Shown: positions 1-9,826, numbered from the stretch's first letter. The stretch is 64,000 nt of DNA from Hoeflea sp038900095 (GCF_038900095.1 NZ_JBBMQQ010000013.1:1-64000); one strand, 5' to 3'. A program made the numbers and translations. The notes: a model not told the origin generated them from the sequence alone.

Positions 1-32
1 CTGGCGGCAGCATAATCAGGGCGGAAATCCAC

Positions 33-434
33 TTAAGCAGACGCCCGAAACTGTTCAGACAATCCGAACCACCTCTGGCCACCTCCGTTATCGCCGAAGG
101 AAATGCGAAGGGCATAAGTTTTTACTTCTTGGTGGCAGTCCCCGCATTTGTAGACCGGATGCTGGTTAAGGATTTTCGTGTTCCATTGAAAATCGGCAGA
201 ACTCAGAAGGGCGCGGAAGGTACGCTCACCTTCGCATTGTCGGCAATGTAGACGTATATCGGAATACGAGACTTTCCGTCTATATGATCCACCGCTTGCG
301 GAGATTCTTTCCCAGAAGTCATGTACTGGCTTGTTTACCGAAGGGTGCGTTCGTTCGAGAAATGCCTTTAGGGAGAGAGATTGCTCTGCCTCATTTATAT
401 TCTTTGCTGCCGCTTCTTTATCGGTATCGTCCAT
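33..434 (-). CDS. Hypothetical zinc-ribbon protein
   Basis: A 133-residue protein of unknown function. Two CxxC pairs (CRQC near residue 64 and CGDC near residue 96) about 30 residues apart suggest one zinc-binding ribbon; no other domain is recognised. I place the start at the ATG at 434, although a TTG six codons upstream is also open. The protein stops only about 30 residues after the second CxxC pair, so it may be a shortened relative of longer zinc-ribbon proteins; the other two frames up to the window edge show no obvious continuation. It lies on the same strand as the AbiGi-like gene, 280 bases downstream of it, in the same lower-GC patch, which suggests joint acquisition. The coding call is fairly safe; the function is unknown. 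Confidence 0.6.
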   Translation of the reverse strand: MDDTDKEAAAKNINEAEQSLSLKAFLERTHPSVNKPVHDFWERISASGGSYRRKVSYSDIRLHCRQCEGERTFRALLSSADFQWNTKILNQHPVYKCGDCHQEVKTYALRISFGDNGGGQRWFGLSEQFRASA

Positions 435-714
435 CTTATCGTGATCTCTCAAACGTCTGCTGTCTTTTACATGACCAATATTCCGTTAAGTGGGACGAAG
501 CAAGCCAATGGCTCATTTCGTCACCAGTTCGTGGCGACAACTGGGATGACTTGTTTTCAGGTTGCTACCGAGCATAAAATCGTAATAGCCGCTAGATCAA
601 ACAGGAGCAGATGCGGTTCTGGTATGCCGCAGCATGCTTTTGAACTGAATCGGGTAGCCTGAGTATCTTGCAAGATGTAGGCGGTAGTGCCACGCCGTGT
701 TGGCGGGGGTGAAT

Positions 715-1713
715 TTAAAGCTGTGGTTGCACGCTTACTTTCTCACCAAACATTTCCCGTGCCTGCAACTCAGCCGCTTTCGGCACTAGGATGCGGCGAA
801 TGTAGTCGGTCGGTGACCTTTCTCGGAACTGGTTTAGCACCATTGCGCGTTCGATACGGCTGACTGCTACATTGTCGACCTGGTCTTTTCGGCTCCAAAA
901 TGCCGCATCGATCGAAAGAACCTGTTGCTTTTCAGCGTACGTCAGCGCTCTGCCTCGCGATTTGGCATTGATATCGTACCCGCCAGTAATCCGCCACTCG
1001 CGTTCCCGATAGTAAGCCAAGTCATCTTTCGCATGCTCGTTGTCAGTCGGATAGAATAGAGATTGCGTAAGCGTGAGCACACCGATCATCGAATTGAACG
1101 GAGCATTTCTGAACCCAAGATAGTTGAGGATCTCGCGAATGGTTTTCGCTGGCACCTCGGTGGACTGAACGATTTCCCCGTTGTCTCCCGAATTGCTGAG
1201 ATTGAGAGTATAATCTTCGCGAACGCTCGTTACGTGCTCCGTACCAAGTAATTTCATTGCTTGCTCAGGATCGCTGAGTTGAGCGAGCTGGTGTAGTTGT
1301 TTGACCAAATATTGGGTATGGCCAAGATGACTCACCATAATAGCGCCAGTCAACGTTAATAGGTCTTCGGCGCTGCGAGCTTGAGGAACGTAGATCACTG
1401 GCATGGCACCTTCTCGCCGCAAGTCTTCTAGCTCAAACTCGAGGGCGAATGGGCCGAACATTTTGGAATGAGAACCTAGCTCGTTTTCTGAAAGCTCCGT
1501 GAATGAGATGCGAGTCTGCGGTAAAAGAATCGGCGACGGGCTTCCTATGCTGACAGGCGTTTCCCAGCGCACGATTTCTGGGGCAAGTAAGAGGCCGATT
1601 TCTTTGATAGAACGCAGAATTTCAATACCCTTCGAGGTGATGACTTCAGGGGCGTCATTTGGTCGAGGGCGTGGGAAGCTGTGATAGAAGAAGCGGCGTT
1701 CAGATGGGTTCAT
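715..1713 (-). CDS. AbiGi-like (abortive infection antitoxin family) protein
   Basis: A 332-residue protein. The central part contains the pattern FTELS..ELGSHSKMFGPFAL followed by GAMPVIYV, which resembles the core of the AbiGi family (the antitoxin partner of the AbiG abortive-infection system), where a residue set of the type F-x(2)-L...H...YG-FGI...G-x-NPVxYV is typical. It is longer than the lactococcal AbiGi of about 250 residues. A good Shine-Dalgarno (GAGGAAA) lies 6 bases before the ATG. No AbiGii-type nucleotidyltransferase toxin follows; the next gene on this strand is the small zinc-ribbon protein. Base composition is lower in GC than most of the window, consistent with horizontal transfer. 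Family assignment is from motif memory only, so a defence role is an inference. Confidence 0.6.
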   Translation of the reverse strand: MNPSERRFFYHSFPRPRPNDAPEVITSKGIEILRSIKEIGLLLAPEIVRWETPVSIGSPSPILLPQTRISFTELSENELGSHSKMFGPFALEFELEDLRREGAMPVIYVPQARSAEDLLTLTGAIMVSHLGHTQYLVKQLHQLAQLSDPEQAMKLLGTEHVTSVREDYTLNLSNSGDNGEIVQSTEVPAKTIREILNYLGFRNAPFNSMIGVLTLTQSLFYPTDNEHAKDDLAYYREREWRITGGYDINAKSRGRALTYAEKQQVLSIDAAFWSRKDQVDNVAVSRIERAMVLNQFRERSPTDYIRRILVPKAAELQAREMFGEKVSVQPQL

Positions 1714-2612
1714 CCGTGTTTCCTCAATGTAAAACTTGGTCCACGTTCAACAGCGCAATGAATGAAAGTCAATCGAGCGGACCAGTGATTAGTAGCAATT
1801 ATATTATATCTCCGATTCCGAGTATGGATTAGATACGGCTTTACGAGCTGCCTTGAAATCTTCGGGTTGAGGTGATTTCTACGGGAAATCACAAATTCCC
1901 TTGCAAATTCTGAACATCCCCCCCGTTCCCCACTTGATCCGCAAAAATCACTTCATCTTTTCCACACCCTTTCCGCCCATGCGATAATCCTGCCACCTTC
2001 CGTCGCAACGGATGGCCGGAGCCCACGGAGCTTTGGCCGGCGGAAGGCGGTGAGGTTTGGCGCGCGGGGCCGCATCGCGGGTCAGACGCTTGCGTTAGTA
2101 TCATCCCGGCCAGCATGGACGCCCGTCAGCCAGAAGTGGAGCTGACAGAAAGGCTAGTCGTGCGAAGGCCGGAACCGGTGGCCCGGCCTGGCCGGCCCCG
2201 GCGGCGTTTGCTGTGTGTCGCACTGCCCGGCGGGCTGGCCGGTCTGCGCGGTTCGCATCCCACTTGCAACGCCGGCCTGACAAGTCCCCGGGCGCATCTG
2301 GCGGGTTGCCTCGCCATGATGCCCAGGGGAGAGGGCGGGTTCGGCCCCAGCAAGCCGAACAGGACGAAACCGCGCCAGGGCTTGAGGTGATGCGTTCGCA
2401 GGAGGAGTTGCCCGCCCGTGCCCGGAAGGCATGGGCCTCCGTCACCGGCGGGGCGCGGGAGACTGCGCCAATGCCACTTCTTCCACCACCACGGGCCAGC
2501 CGCCCGCGCCCCGCACTCCGGTTTGACCCCAAACCCCGGACTGCCCCGAACTGCCCCATACCGCCGGCGAAAAAATTTTCGCGCGCGGGGTTTTGGCGTG
2601 TCCCCCACCGTC

Positions 2613-2718
2613 GTCATCCTGGGGCTTGACCCTGGGACCCATTCCGCGATCTCTCCCAGCAATGTGTTGTCCGGATGGATCACGGAATGGATCCTCGGCT
2701 CGGGGGCCGAGGATGACG
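2613..2718. repeat. Large imperfect inverted repeat
   Basis: The left arm, about 2613-2650, begins GTCATCCTGGGGCTTGACCC and runs to CCATTCCGCGATC. The right arm, 2678-2718, is its imperfect reverse complement (GATCACGGAATGGATCCTCG ... GAGGATGAC). The arms are about 39 bases with some 26-30 matches around a 27-base centre. Intergenic elements with a GTCATCCTCGGGCTTGACCC-type core are widespread in alphaproteobacterial genomes, so this is probably one copy of a dispersed palindromic repeat. I cannot count other copies from one window. Confidence 0.65.
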
Positions 2719-2760
2719 ATTGAAAGGCCCGGGATGCCGACGGGCAGGATCCCTCAACCC

Positions 2761-2790
2761 CGTCATACCGGATCGGGGTCCGGCATGACG
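2761..2790. repeat. Short inverted repeat near DUF1176-like gene end
   Basis: CGTCATACCGGA (2761-2772) is mirrored by TCCGGCATGACG (2779-2790) with one mismatch and a 6-base loop. It lies 22 bases beyond the stop codon of the minus-strand gene that ends at 2813. It could act as its transcription terminator, although no clear T run follows, or be a further piece of the repeat element immediately to the left. Confidence 0.5.
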
Positions 2791-2812
2791 GAAATCGGGA
2801 GGCGTCCGACAA

Positions 2813-3451
2813 TCACGGAAACAGCGTGTAGGACCGCTCGATCTGGTCTTCGCTGGCGCTGTCGTCATTGCCCTCATAGGTCGGGTCGATTTCGTAGCGC
2901 TTGAGCACGAACTGGCCTTCCGCAAACGCCCATGTTCCCGCCGACCAGGCATCGCCCAGCCCGCGCCATTTGGCAAAACTGTTCAGCGTCTGCGTGTCAG
3001 CCTCAAAGCCGGAATTGACCAGCGTCGCCGTGGTTGAATACCCGGTCACTTTTGGCGGATTTTTCAGCTCGGTCTGGGTCTCGTCGCCATCGGCATAGTC
3101 GATCTCGTACGTCGGCTGGGCAAATGTCATCAGCGACAGATCGCCATTTTCCGGCTTGAAAACATAGGCCTGCACCACATTGTAGGCACCGGCCATGCAA
3201 AACAGCTGGTACAGCGTGGCGTGGCTGTCCGGATCATCCGCACCGGCCCAGTCGGGTTTCCACGACAGCGCAATCGCCGCGTCGGCAAAGCCGTCGTCAT
3301 CTCCAAATGGCGAGCTCTCGTCGCATTGTCCGGGCAGGGCGCTCAGCATGAAGCCGCGCGCAACGCCAATCGCCGTGGTGTCGGTATCATCGGCAAGTGC
3401 AGGCGCTGCAAGACACGACAGGCAGACCGCACTCCACAGTGCATGTTTCAT
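2813..3451 (-). CDS. DUF1176-like secreted protein
   Basis: A 212-residue protein starting at the ATG at 3451, which has a GGAGG Shine-Dalgarno 7 bases upstream; an upstream extension in frame lacks such a site. The first 20 residues form a signal peptide ending in the motif ALA before DDTDT, so the mature protein should be periplasmic or secreted. The C-terminal half has the pattern LVNSGFEADTQTLNSFAKWR followed by GLGDAWSAGTW and a terminal F-x-LKRYE segment, which resembles the DUF1176 family. The mature protein is rich in acidic residues. No function is known and neighbours give no hint; prfC lies upstream on the same strand, about 100 bases away. Confidence 0.65.
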   Translation of the reverse strand: MKHALWSAVCLSCLAAPALADDTDTTAIGVARGFMLSALPGQCDESSPFGDDDGFADAAIALSWKPDWAGADDPDSHATLYQLFCMAGAYNVVQAYVFKPENGDLSLMTFAQPTYEIDYADGDETQTELKNPPKVTGYSTTATLVNSGFEADTQTLNSFAKWRGLGDAWSAGTWAFAEGQFVLKRYEIDPTYEGNDDSASEDQIERSYTLFP

Positions 3452-3548
3452 GGCCAATCCTCCGGCGTCCGTGCGGCGCTGATCCCAGATCACCCCGCAA
3501 TCATGCGCTCCGCCCCGGAATTTGGCAATATCGCCCGCAGGCCCCGCC

Positions 3549-5138
3549 TCAGGCCGCCTTGGTGACGTGGTATTCCTTGATCGCCACCATGTCGATCATC
3601 TTCCAGCGCTCCGCCTCGTAGCCGAGCGAGAACTGGTCGGCGGCCAGGAACACCGGGTCGCCGTCGAGATCGCGGGCAATGTCGCCGCGATGGGTGGTCA
3701 CGAAGCGTTCGAGATCGGCCTTGTCGGCCGACGAGATCCAGCGGCAGACCGAGAACCGCGCCATTTCGAAACTCACCGGCAGCCCGTATTCCGCGTGCAG
3801 CCGCTCCTTCAGCACGTCAAGCTGCAAGGCGCCGACCACGCCGACAATCGCCGGCGATCCGTCCTCGGGCGAAAACAGCTGCACCACGCCTTCCTCGGCC
3901 ATCTGCTGCAGCGCCTCTTTCAGCTTTTTCGCCTTCATCGCATCCTCAAGCCGCACCCGGCGCAGGATTTCCGGCGCAAAGTTCGGCACCCCCTGGAAAA
4001 CCAGCGCTTCGCCCTCGGTCAGCGTGTCGCCGATCCGCAAGGTTCCGTGGTTGGGGATGCCGACCACATCGCCGGCATAGGCCGTGTCGGCGATCTGCCG
4101 CTGCGAGGCGAAGAAGAACTGCGGCGCCGACAGGCTCATCGGCTTGCCGGTGCGCGCCAGCCGCGCCTTCATGCCGCGCTCGAGCTTGCCCGAGCACACC
4201 CGCACAAAGGCAATGCGGTCGCGGTGATTGGGGTCCATATTGGCCTGGATCTTGAACACGAACGCCGTCATCTTCGGGTCGGTGGCTTCCACCGTCCGCG
4301 TGTCGGCCACCTGCGCCCGCGGCGGCGGCGCCAGCTCGCCCAGCGCGTTGATCAGATCGCGCACGCCAAACGCCTTCAGCGCCGAGCCGAAATAGACCGG
4401 CGTCAGATGCCCTTCGCGAAACGCTTCCAGATCAAACGGCCGGCAAGCTTCCACCGCCAGTGTCGCTTCCTCGATAAAGGTTTCGCGCTCGTTCTCCGGC
4501 AACAATCCGGCAACGGCGTCGGACTCCGGCCCGTTGACCGGCGTCAGTTCGGTTTCCTTGTCGGATTTGCGGATCGCCGATTTGGCCAGGTGATAGGTGC
4601 CCGCAAACGACCGGCCCTGTCCGATCGGCCAGGTCATCGGCGCGGTGTCAAGCGCCAGCTTCTGCTCGACCTCGTCAAGAATTTCAAACGGATTGCGTGC
4701 CTCGCGGTCCATCTTGTTGACAAACGTGATGATCGGAATGTCGCGCAAGCGGCAGACCTCGAACAGCTTCAGCGTCCGCGGCTCGATGCCTTTCGCCGCA
4801 TCGATCACCATCACCGCCGCATCCACCGCCGTCAGCGTCCGGTAGGTGTCATCGGCAAAGTCTTCATGGCCCGGCGTGTCGAGCAGGTTGAAGACGTGGT
4901 TGTCATACTCGAACGTCATCACCGAGGTGACCACCGAGATGCCGCGCTCGCGCTCGATCTTCATCCAGTCCGAGCGGGTCTGGATCCGGTCCTTCTTGGC
5001 TTTCACTTCGCCGGCCAGCTGGATCGCACCGCCGAACAGCAGAAGCTTTTCGGTCAGCGTCGTCTTGCCCGCATCCGGGTGCGAGATGATGGCGAAGGTG
5101 CGGCGGCGGCCGACTTCCTCGGCAAGTGGTTCGGGCAT
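3549..5138 (-). CDS. prfC: Peptide chain release factor 3
   Basis: A 529-residue translational GTPase, the same length as Escherichia coli RF3. It recycles class I release factors RF1 and RF2 from the ribosome after peptide release, in the cytoplasm. The GTPase motifs are intact: SHPDAGKTT (G1, residues 19-27), DTPGH (G3, 87-91) and NKMD (G4, 141-144), followed by translation-factor domain 2 and an RF3-type C-terminal domain. The frame is open far upstream of the chosen start, but the family N-terminus (MPEPLAEEVGRRRTFAIISH) begins at 5138. The gene is divergent from dut, whose start lies 93 bases away, so the two probably share a promoter region. Confidence 0.95.
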   Translation of the reverse strand: MPEPLAEEVGRRRTFAIISHPDAGKTTLTEKLLLFGGAIQLAGEVKAKKDRIQTRSDWMKIERERGISVVTSVMTFEYDNHVFNLLDTPGHEDFADDTYRTLTAVDAAVMVIDAAKGIEPRTLKLFEVCRLRDIPIITFVNKMDREARNPFEILDEVEQKLALDTAPMTWPIGQGRSFAGTYHLAKSAIRKSDKETELTPVNGPESDAVAGLLPENERETFIEEATLAVEACRPFDLEAFREGHLTPVYFGSALKAFGVRDLINALGELAPPPRAQVADTRTVEATDPKMTAFVFKIQANMDPNHRDRIAFVRVCSGKLERGMKARLARTGKPMSLSAPQFFFASQRQIADTAYAGDVVGIPNHGTLRIGDTLTEGEALVFQGVPNFAPEILRRVRLEDAMKAKKLKEALQQMAEEGVVQLFSPEDGSPAIVGVVGALQLDVLKERLHAEYGLPVSFEMARFSVCRWISSADKADLERFVTTHRGDIARDLDGDPVFLAADQFSLGYEAERWKMIDMVAIKEYHVTKAA

Positions 5139-5231
5139 CGTCTGACAATTCCTGTTGATTGCGCTGCCTTCTATCGTCTTGCCGCCCGCCATGCAATTGA
5201 CCTCGGCCCGCCAAGCGTAAAAGCTTGGCCG

Positions 5232-5714
5232 ATGACCCACCCCGTTTCCCCCTCCGGGCCCGCCCCGGAACTCCGCATTGTCCGCCTGCCGCATGGCGAA
5301 GGCCTTGACCTTCCGGCCTATGAGACCCCGGGCTCGGCAGGCATGGATCTGCGCGCCGCGGTTGGCGAGGATGCGCCGCAGGAGATCGCCCCGGGCGGCC
5401 GCTTCGCGGTGCCCACCGGGCTGGTCATGGAAATCCCGCAAGGCTTCGAAGGTCAGGTCAGGCCCCGCTCCGGTCTGGCGCTCAAATCCGGCATCACCTG
5501 CCTCAACACGCCCGGCACCATCGACAGCGATTACCGCGGCGAGGTCAAGGTGATCCTCGCCAATCTCGGTGCCGAACCTTTTACCGTCAGCCGCGGCATG
5601 CGCATCGCCCAGCTGGTCATAGCGCCGGTGGTGCAGGCCCGTGTCACTGTTCATGACAGCGTGAGTGAAACCGTCCGCGGCACCGGCGGTTTCGGCTCGA
5701 CAGGAACCCGATGA
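5232..5714 (+). CDS. dut: dUTP diphosphatase (dUTPase)
   Basis: A 160-residue trimeric dUTPase that hydrolyses dUTP to dUMP and pyrophosphate, keeping uracil out of DNA and feeding thymidylate synthesis. All five family motifs are visible: PGSAGMDLRA (33-42), PRSGLALK (78-85), GTIDSDYRGEV (95-105, containing the tyrosine that stacks on deoxyribose), RIAQLVI, and the C-terminal glycine-rich RGTGGFGSTG. The frame is open far upstream only because it runs antisense to prfC; the ATG at 5232 matches the family length. Its stop overlaps the start of the next gene in an ATGA junction, indicating translational coupling. Confidence 0.95.
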   Translation: MTHPVSPSGPAPELRIVRLPHGEGLDLPAYETPGSAGMDLRAAVGEDAPQEIAPGGRFAVPTGLVMEIPQGFEGQVRPRSGLALKSGITCLNTPGTIDSDYRGEVKVILANLGAEPFTVSRGMRIAQLVIAPVVQARVTVHDSVSETVRGTGGFGSTGTR

Positions 5715-6715
5715 ACCGGCCGCTCACCGTCATCGACATGCACACCGGCGGCGAGCCGTTGCGCATCGTCACCGGCGGTTACCCGGACTTGCCAAAAGGC
5801 ACCATTCTCGAAAAACGCGCCTATGTTCGCGATCACCTCGATCATCTGCGCAGGATCCTGATGTTCGAGCCGCGTGGCCACGCTGACATGTATGGCGCGC
5901 TGCTGGTCGAGCCCGATCTGCCCGGCGCCGACCTGGCGGTGCTGTTCATTCACAATGAGGGCTACTCCACCATGTGCGGCCACGCCATCATCGCGCTGGG
6001 GCGTTATGCGGTGGACCAGGGGCTGGTCCCGCCGGGCAGGGACCTAACGCAGGTCAACATCGAGTGCCCCTGCGGGCTGGTCCGTGCCGAAGTCACCATG
6101 CGTGACGGCAAACCCGCAGAGGTCGGTTTCGAGAGCGTGCCGTCCTTCCTGTTCGCCCGCGATCAGGCGCTCACGCTCGATCATTGCGGCAAGGTCAATT
6201 TCGACATTGCCTATGGCGGCGCATTTTATGCGCTGGCCGATGCAAGCCAGTTCGGTCTCGAGTTCGGCCGCGACCCCGTCTCGGCTTTCGTCGAGGCGGC
6301 CGACGCGCTGACCAAGGCTGCGCAGGCGGCAATTCCGCTCAGCCATCCCGATGCCGATGATCTGGCCTTTCTCTACGGCACCATCCTCACCGATGGCCGT
6401 GATACCTATTCTGATGTGCCGACCCGCAATGTCTGCGTCTTCGCCGACCGGCAGGTCGACCGCTCGCCCACCGGCTCCGGCGTCACCGCCCGGCTCGCAG
6501 CCATGCACGCCCGCGGCCAGATCGCGGCCGGCCAGGCGCGGGTCTTCGAAAGCATCACCGGCAGCCGGTTTTCGGGCTCGGTCGCCTCGGTGACGACATG
6601 CGGACCGCATCCGGCGGTCAGCGCAAATGTCTCGGGCCGCGCATTCTATTCCGGCAAGGCCGAATTCATTGTCGAGGATGATGATCCGCTGGCGGCGGGG
6701 TTTCTCGTCCGCTGA
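5711..6715 (+). CDS. Trans-3-hydroxy-L-proline dehydratase
   Basis: A 334-residue member of the proline racemase fold family. The first catalytic cysteine is present in MCGH (C89), but the second catalytic position, usually Cys in SPCGTG of racemases and 4-hydroxyproline epimerases, is Thr here (T254 in SPTGSG). In characterised family members this Cys-to-Thr change marks trans-3-hydroxy-L-proline dehydratases (EC 4.2.1.77), which eliminate water to give pyrroline-2-carboxylate in catabolism of collagen-derived hydroxyproline. The start overlaps the dut stop by 4 bases (ATGA). No other hydroxyproline catabolic gene or transporter is adjacent, so the pairing with dut is probably not functional. 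Specificity is inferred from the active-site residue. Confidence 0.85.
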   Translation: MNRPLTVIDMHTGGEPLRIVTGGYPDLPKGTILEKRAYVRDHLDHLRRILMFEPRGHADMYGALLVEPDLPGADLAVLFIHNEGYSTMCGHAIIALGRYAVDQGLVPPGRDLTQVNIECPCGLVRAEVTMRDGKPAEVGFESVPSFLFARDQALTLDHCGKVNFDIAYGGAFYALADASQFGLEFGRDPVSAFVEAADALTKAAQAAIPLSHPDADDLAFLYGTILTDGRDTYSDVPTRNVCVFADRQVDRSPTGSGVTARLAAMHARGQIAAGQARVFESITGSRFSGSVASVTTCGPHPAVSANVSGRAFYSGKAEFIVEDDDPLAAGFLVR

Positions 6716-6743
6716 CGGCGTCCGCCTCGGGTTGGAATTATTT

Positions 6744-6772
6744 TTCACGCCCAGCTTCATCCGGGGTATTAT
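6744..6772 (+). promoter_or_regulatory. Candidate promoter of cysK
   Basis: TTCACG (6744-6749) and TATTAT (6767-6772) are separated by 17 bases, 92 bases before the cysK start codon. They match 4 of 6 and 5 of 6 bases of the housekeeping consensus. This is a pattern match only. Confidence 0.4.
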
Positions 6773-6864
6773 ATTGCGCGAGACCGGCTGCGCTTTCGGC
6801 GGAGATGGCTCGTCTGCGCACGCTGTGCTGTCTAAAGTCACGGCAACACACAAGGAGCCTTTCC

Positions 6865-7839
<975 letters not shown>

Positions 7840-7943
7840 AGCCTGTTCCGTCCTGTCTCGGAGCAAGCATACTCGAGGTATGGTTGGGCCGGAGGGCGTC
7901 AAAACACGCTGATCCGGTTCGCGCCTGCCCCGGCAGACCCGCC

Positions 7944-9476
7944 TCACGCCGCCGTGGACACCCGTTCGGTGCCGATGCGGTAGGAGATCGCCTCGGCCAG
8001 GTGGATACGGCCGACGGTTTGCGCGCCGTCGAGATCGGCCAGCGTTCGCGCCACCTTGAGAATGCGGTGATAGGCGCGCGCCGAAAACCGCATTTTCTCG
8101 GCCGCATCGCTGAGCAGCGCCTGTCCGCCCGCATCCGGCTGGGCGACTTGTTCGACCAGCGAGGTGGAGCATTGTGAATTGGTGCGGATATCGGCACGGC
8201 CAAGCTCGCGGTAGCGGTCCTGCTGCATGGTTCGCGCCCGCGCCACCCTGGCTGCCACATCGGCGCTTGCCTCGGTCGGCTGCGGCTTGATCAGATCCTG
8301 CGCGGTCACCGCGGGCACATCGATGCGGATGTCGATCCGGTCCATCAGCGGCCCCGAAATCCGCCCCTGGTAATCGGCCTGGCAGCGCGGGCCGCGGGCG
8401 CAGGAGTGGCCTGGCTCGCCGGCCATGCCGCAGCGGCAGGGGTTCATCGCCGCGATCAGCTGGATATTGGCCGGGTAGCTGACCCGGTGATTGGCCCGCG
8501 CAATCACGCTTTCACCATTCTCCAGCGGCTGCCTGAGTGAATCGAGCACCTGCGGGGTGAATTCGGGGAATTCGTCGAGAAACAGGATGCCGTTATGTGC
8601 CAGCGACACCTCGCCGGGACGGGCGCGCAGGCCACCGCCAACCATCGCCGCCATCGAGGCCGAATGATGCGGCGCGCGGAACGGCCGCCGGTCCGACAGC
8701 TTGCCGCCCGCCAGTTGCCCGGCGATCGAATGGATCATCGAGACTTCCAGAAGTTCAGGGGCTGACAGCGGCGGCAGGATCGACGGCAAGCGCGCCGCCA
8801 GCATCGATTTGCCGGATCCTGGAGGCCCAACCATGATCAAATTGTGCCCCCCGGCCGCCGCCACCTCAATGGCCCGCTTGGCGGTCTCCTGGCCCTTGAT
8901 GTCCGTGAGGTCCGGCATGTTGGCGGGCGCCGCCCGCATCGCAGGCACCGGGCGTCCCAGCACCTGCGTGCCGCGGAAATGATTGGCAATGGCGATCAGC
9001 GAGCGCGGCGCGATGATGTCGATTTCCTCGCCGGCCCAGGCCGCTTCCGGCCCGCTTCCTGCCGGGCAGATCAACCCCTTGCCCAGTGCATTGGCGCCGA
9101 TTGCCGCGGGCAGGGCGCCGGCAACGTTGGCAATGGTGCCGTCAAGTGAGAGTTCGCCCAGCACCACGTAGCCATCAAGCGCATCACCCGGAATGGCGCC
9201 AAGGGCCGCCATTAGTCCGAGCGCGATCGGCAGGTCGAAATGCGAGCCTTCCTTGGGCAGATCCGCCGGCGCCAGGTTGACGGTCACTTTCTTGGCCGGC
9301 AGCGACAGCCCGGAGGCATGAAGCGCGGCCTGCACCCGTTCGCGGCTTTCGGCCACCGCCTTGTCGGGCAGCCCGACGATGTGCATGTTCACCTTGCCCG
9401 GCGCGATCATCACCTGAACATCGACCGGCACCGCCTCGATGCCCTGGAATGAAACCGTGCTGACCCGCGCAACCAT
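7944..9476 (-). CDS. comM: YifB/ComM family Mg-chelatase-like AAA+ ATPase
   Basis: A 510-residue protein of the ComM (YifB) family. In Vibrio and Haemophilus ComM is a hexameric branch-migration helicase that helps integrate incoming DNA during natural transformation; in other bacteria the role is less clear. An N-terminal Lon-protease-like S5 domain (residues 1-165) precedes a Mg-chelatase AAA+ domain with Walker A GPPGSGKS (217-224) and Walker B ILFLDE (297-302). Four cysteines (NPCRCG at 346-350, then C359 and C365) probably bind zinc. The start at 9476 is preferred over an in-frame ATG at 9506 because GAGGGGG lies before it and the family starts with MVARVSTVSF. Convergent with cysK. Confidence 0.93.
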   Translation of the reverse strand: MVARVSTVSFQGIEAVPVDVQVMIAPGKVNMHIVGLPDKAVAESRERVQAALHASGLSLPAKKVTVNLAPADLPKEGSHFDLPIALGLMAALGAIPGDALDGYVVLGELSLDGTIANVAGALPAAIGANALGKGLICPAGSGPEAAWAGEEIDIIAPRSLIAIANHFRGTQVLGRPVPAMRAAPANMPDLTDIKGQETAKRAIEVAAAGGHNLIMVGPPGSGKSMLAARLPSILPPLSAPELLEVSMIHSIAGQLAGGKLSDRRPFRAPHHSASMAAMVGGGLRARPGEVSLAHNGILFLDEFPEFTPQVLDSLRQPLENGESVIARANHRVSYPANIQLIAAMNPCRCGMAGEPGHSCARGPRCQADYQGRISGPLMDRIDIRIDVPAVTAQDLIKPQPTEASADVAARVARARTMQQDRYRELGRADIRTNSQCSTSLVEQVAQPDAGGQALLSDAAEKMRFSARAYHRILKVARTLADLDGAQTVGRIHLAEAISYRIGTERVSTAA

Positions 9477-9826
9477 GTTTCCGGCCCCCTCATGTTGCCT
9501 TCCCATCCGCGCCCGGCACTCAAGTGTTTCCCGTTATGCGCGATCCGGAATGAATTGAAACACGACATGCGGAATAAAACAAGAACAATACGACAACGAT
9601 TACACCAAATAGGTGAGAAGTGGTTGTGCCGGGTTGTGGGGAGGAGGCCCGATTGAGGTGTTCCTGTGCAATGTATCCGAAACAGATCAGTCTCTGTGCA
9701 CAGCGCGTGTCCGCTTGGCACAACTAGAAATAGGCAAGCGAAATCCGGCGTTGCGGAGTGAATCCATTTTTGCGAGTCATGGGTCCAAATTATTATGATC
9801 AATTGATTCGCCAAGGAAAAATCATC
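9477..9826. other. Intergenic region comM / outer-membrane protein
   Basis: A 350-base stretch between divergent genes. No gene, tRNA or strong hairpin was seen. It is lower in GC than its surroundings, with AT-rich runs near 9560-9610 and 9780-9800 that may contain the promoters of the flanking genes, but no site is convincing enough to name. Confidence 0.5.

Larger units (their letters stand above)
1714..2812. other. 1.1 kb gene-free region with repeats
   Basis: No convincing gene was found. The first 200 bases are AT-rich and contain the likely promoter region of the AbiGi-like gene. From about 2100 the sequence turns very GC-rich, producing long open frames on both strands that overlap each other and lack recognisable protein content. 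The right part (2613-2790) holds nested inverted repeats described separately. This is the junction between the lower-GC accessory patch and the conserved chromosome. Confidence 0.6.

Noticed and set aside
2126..2812. Long minus-strand open frame (228 codons) and several overlapping ones in the GC-rich gene-free region
   Set aside because: They overlap each other on both strands, are rich in Arg/Pro/Gly from GC bias, lack ribosome sites and recognisable domains, and include the palindromic repeat.
3522..5231. Open frame running upstream of dut on the plus strand
   Set aside because: It is the antisense shadow of prfC; only the dUTPase part from 5232 is protein-like.
7868..7882. CATAC-N5-GTATG dyad after cysK
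   Set aside because: Too short and without a T run to call a terminator or operator.
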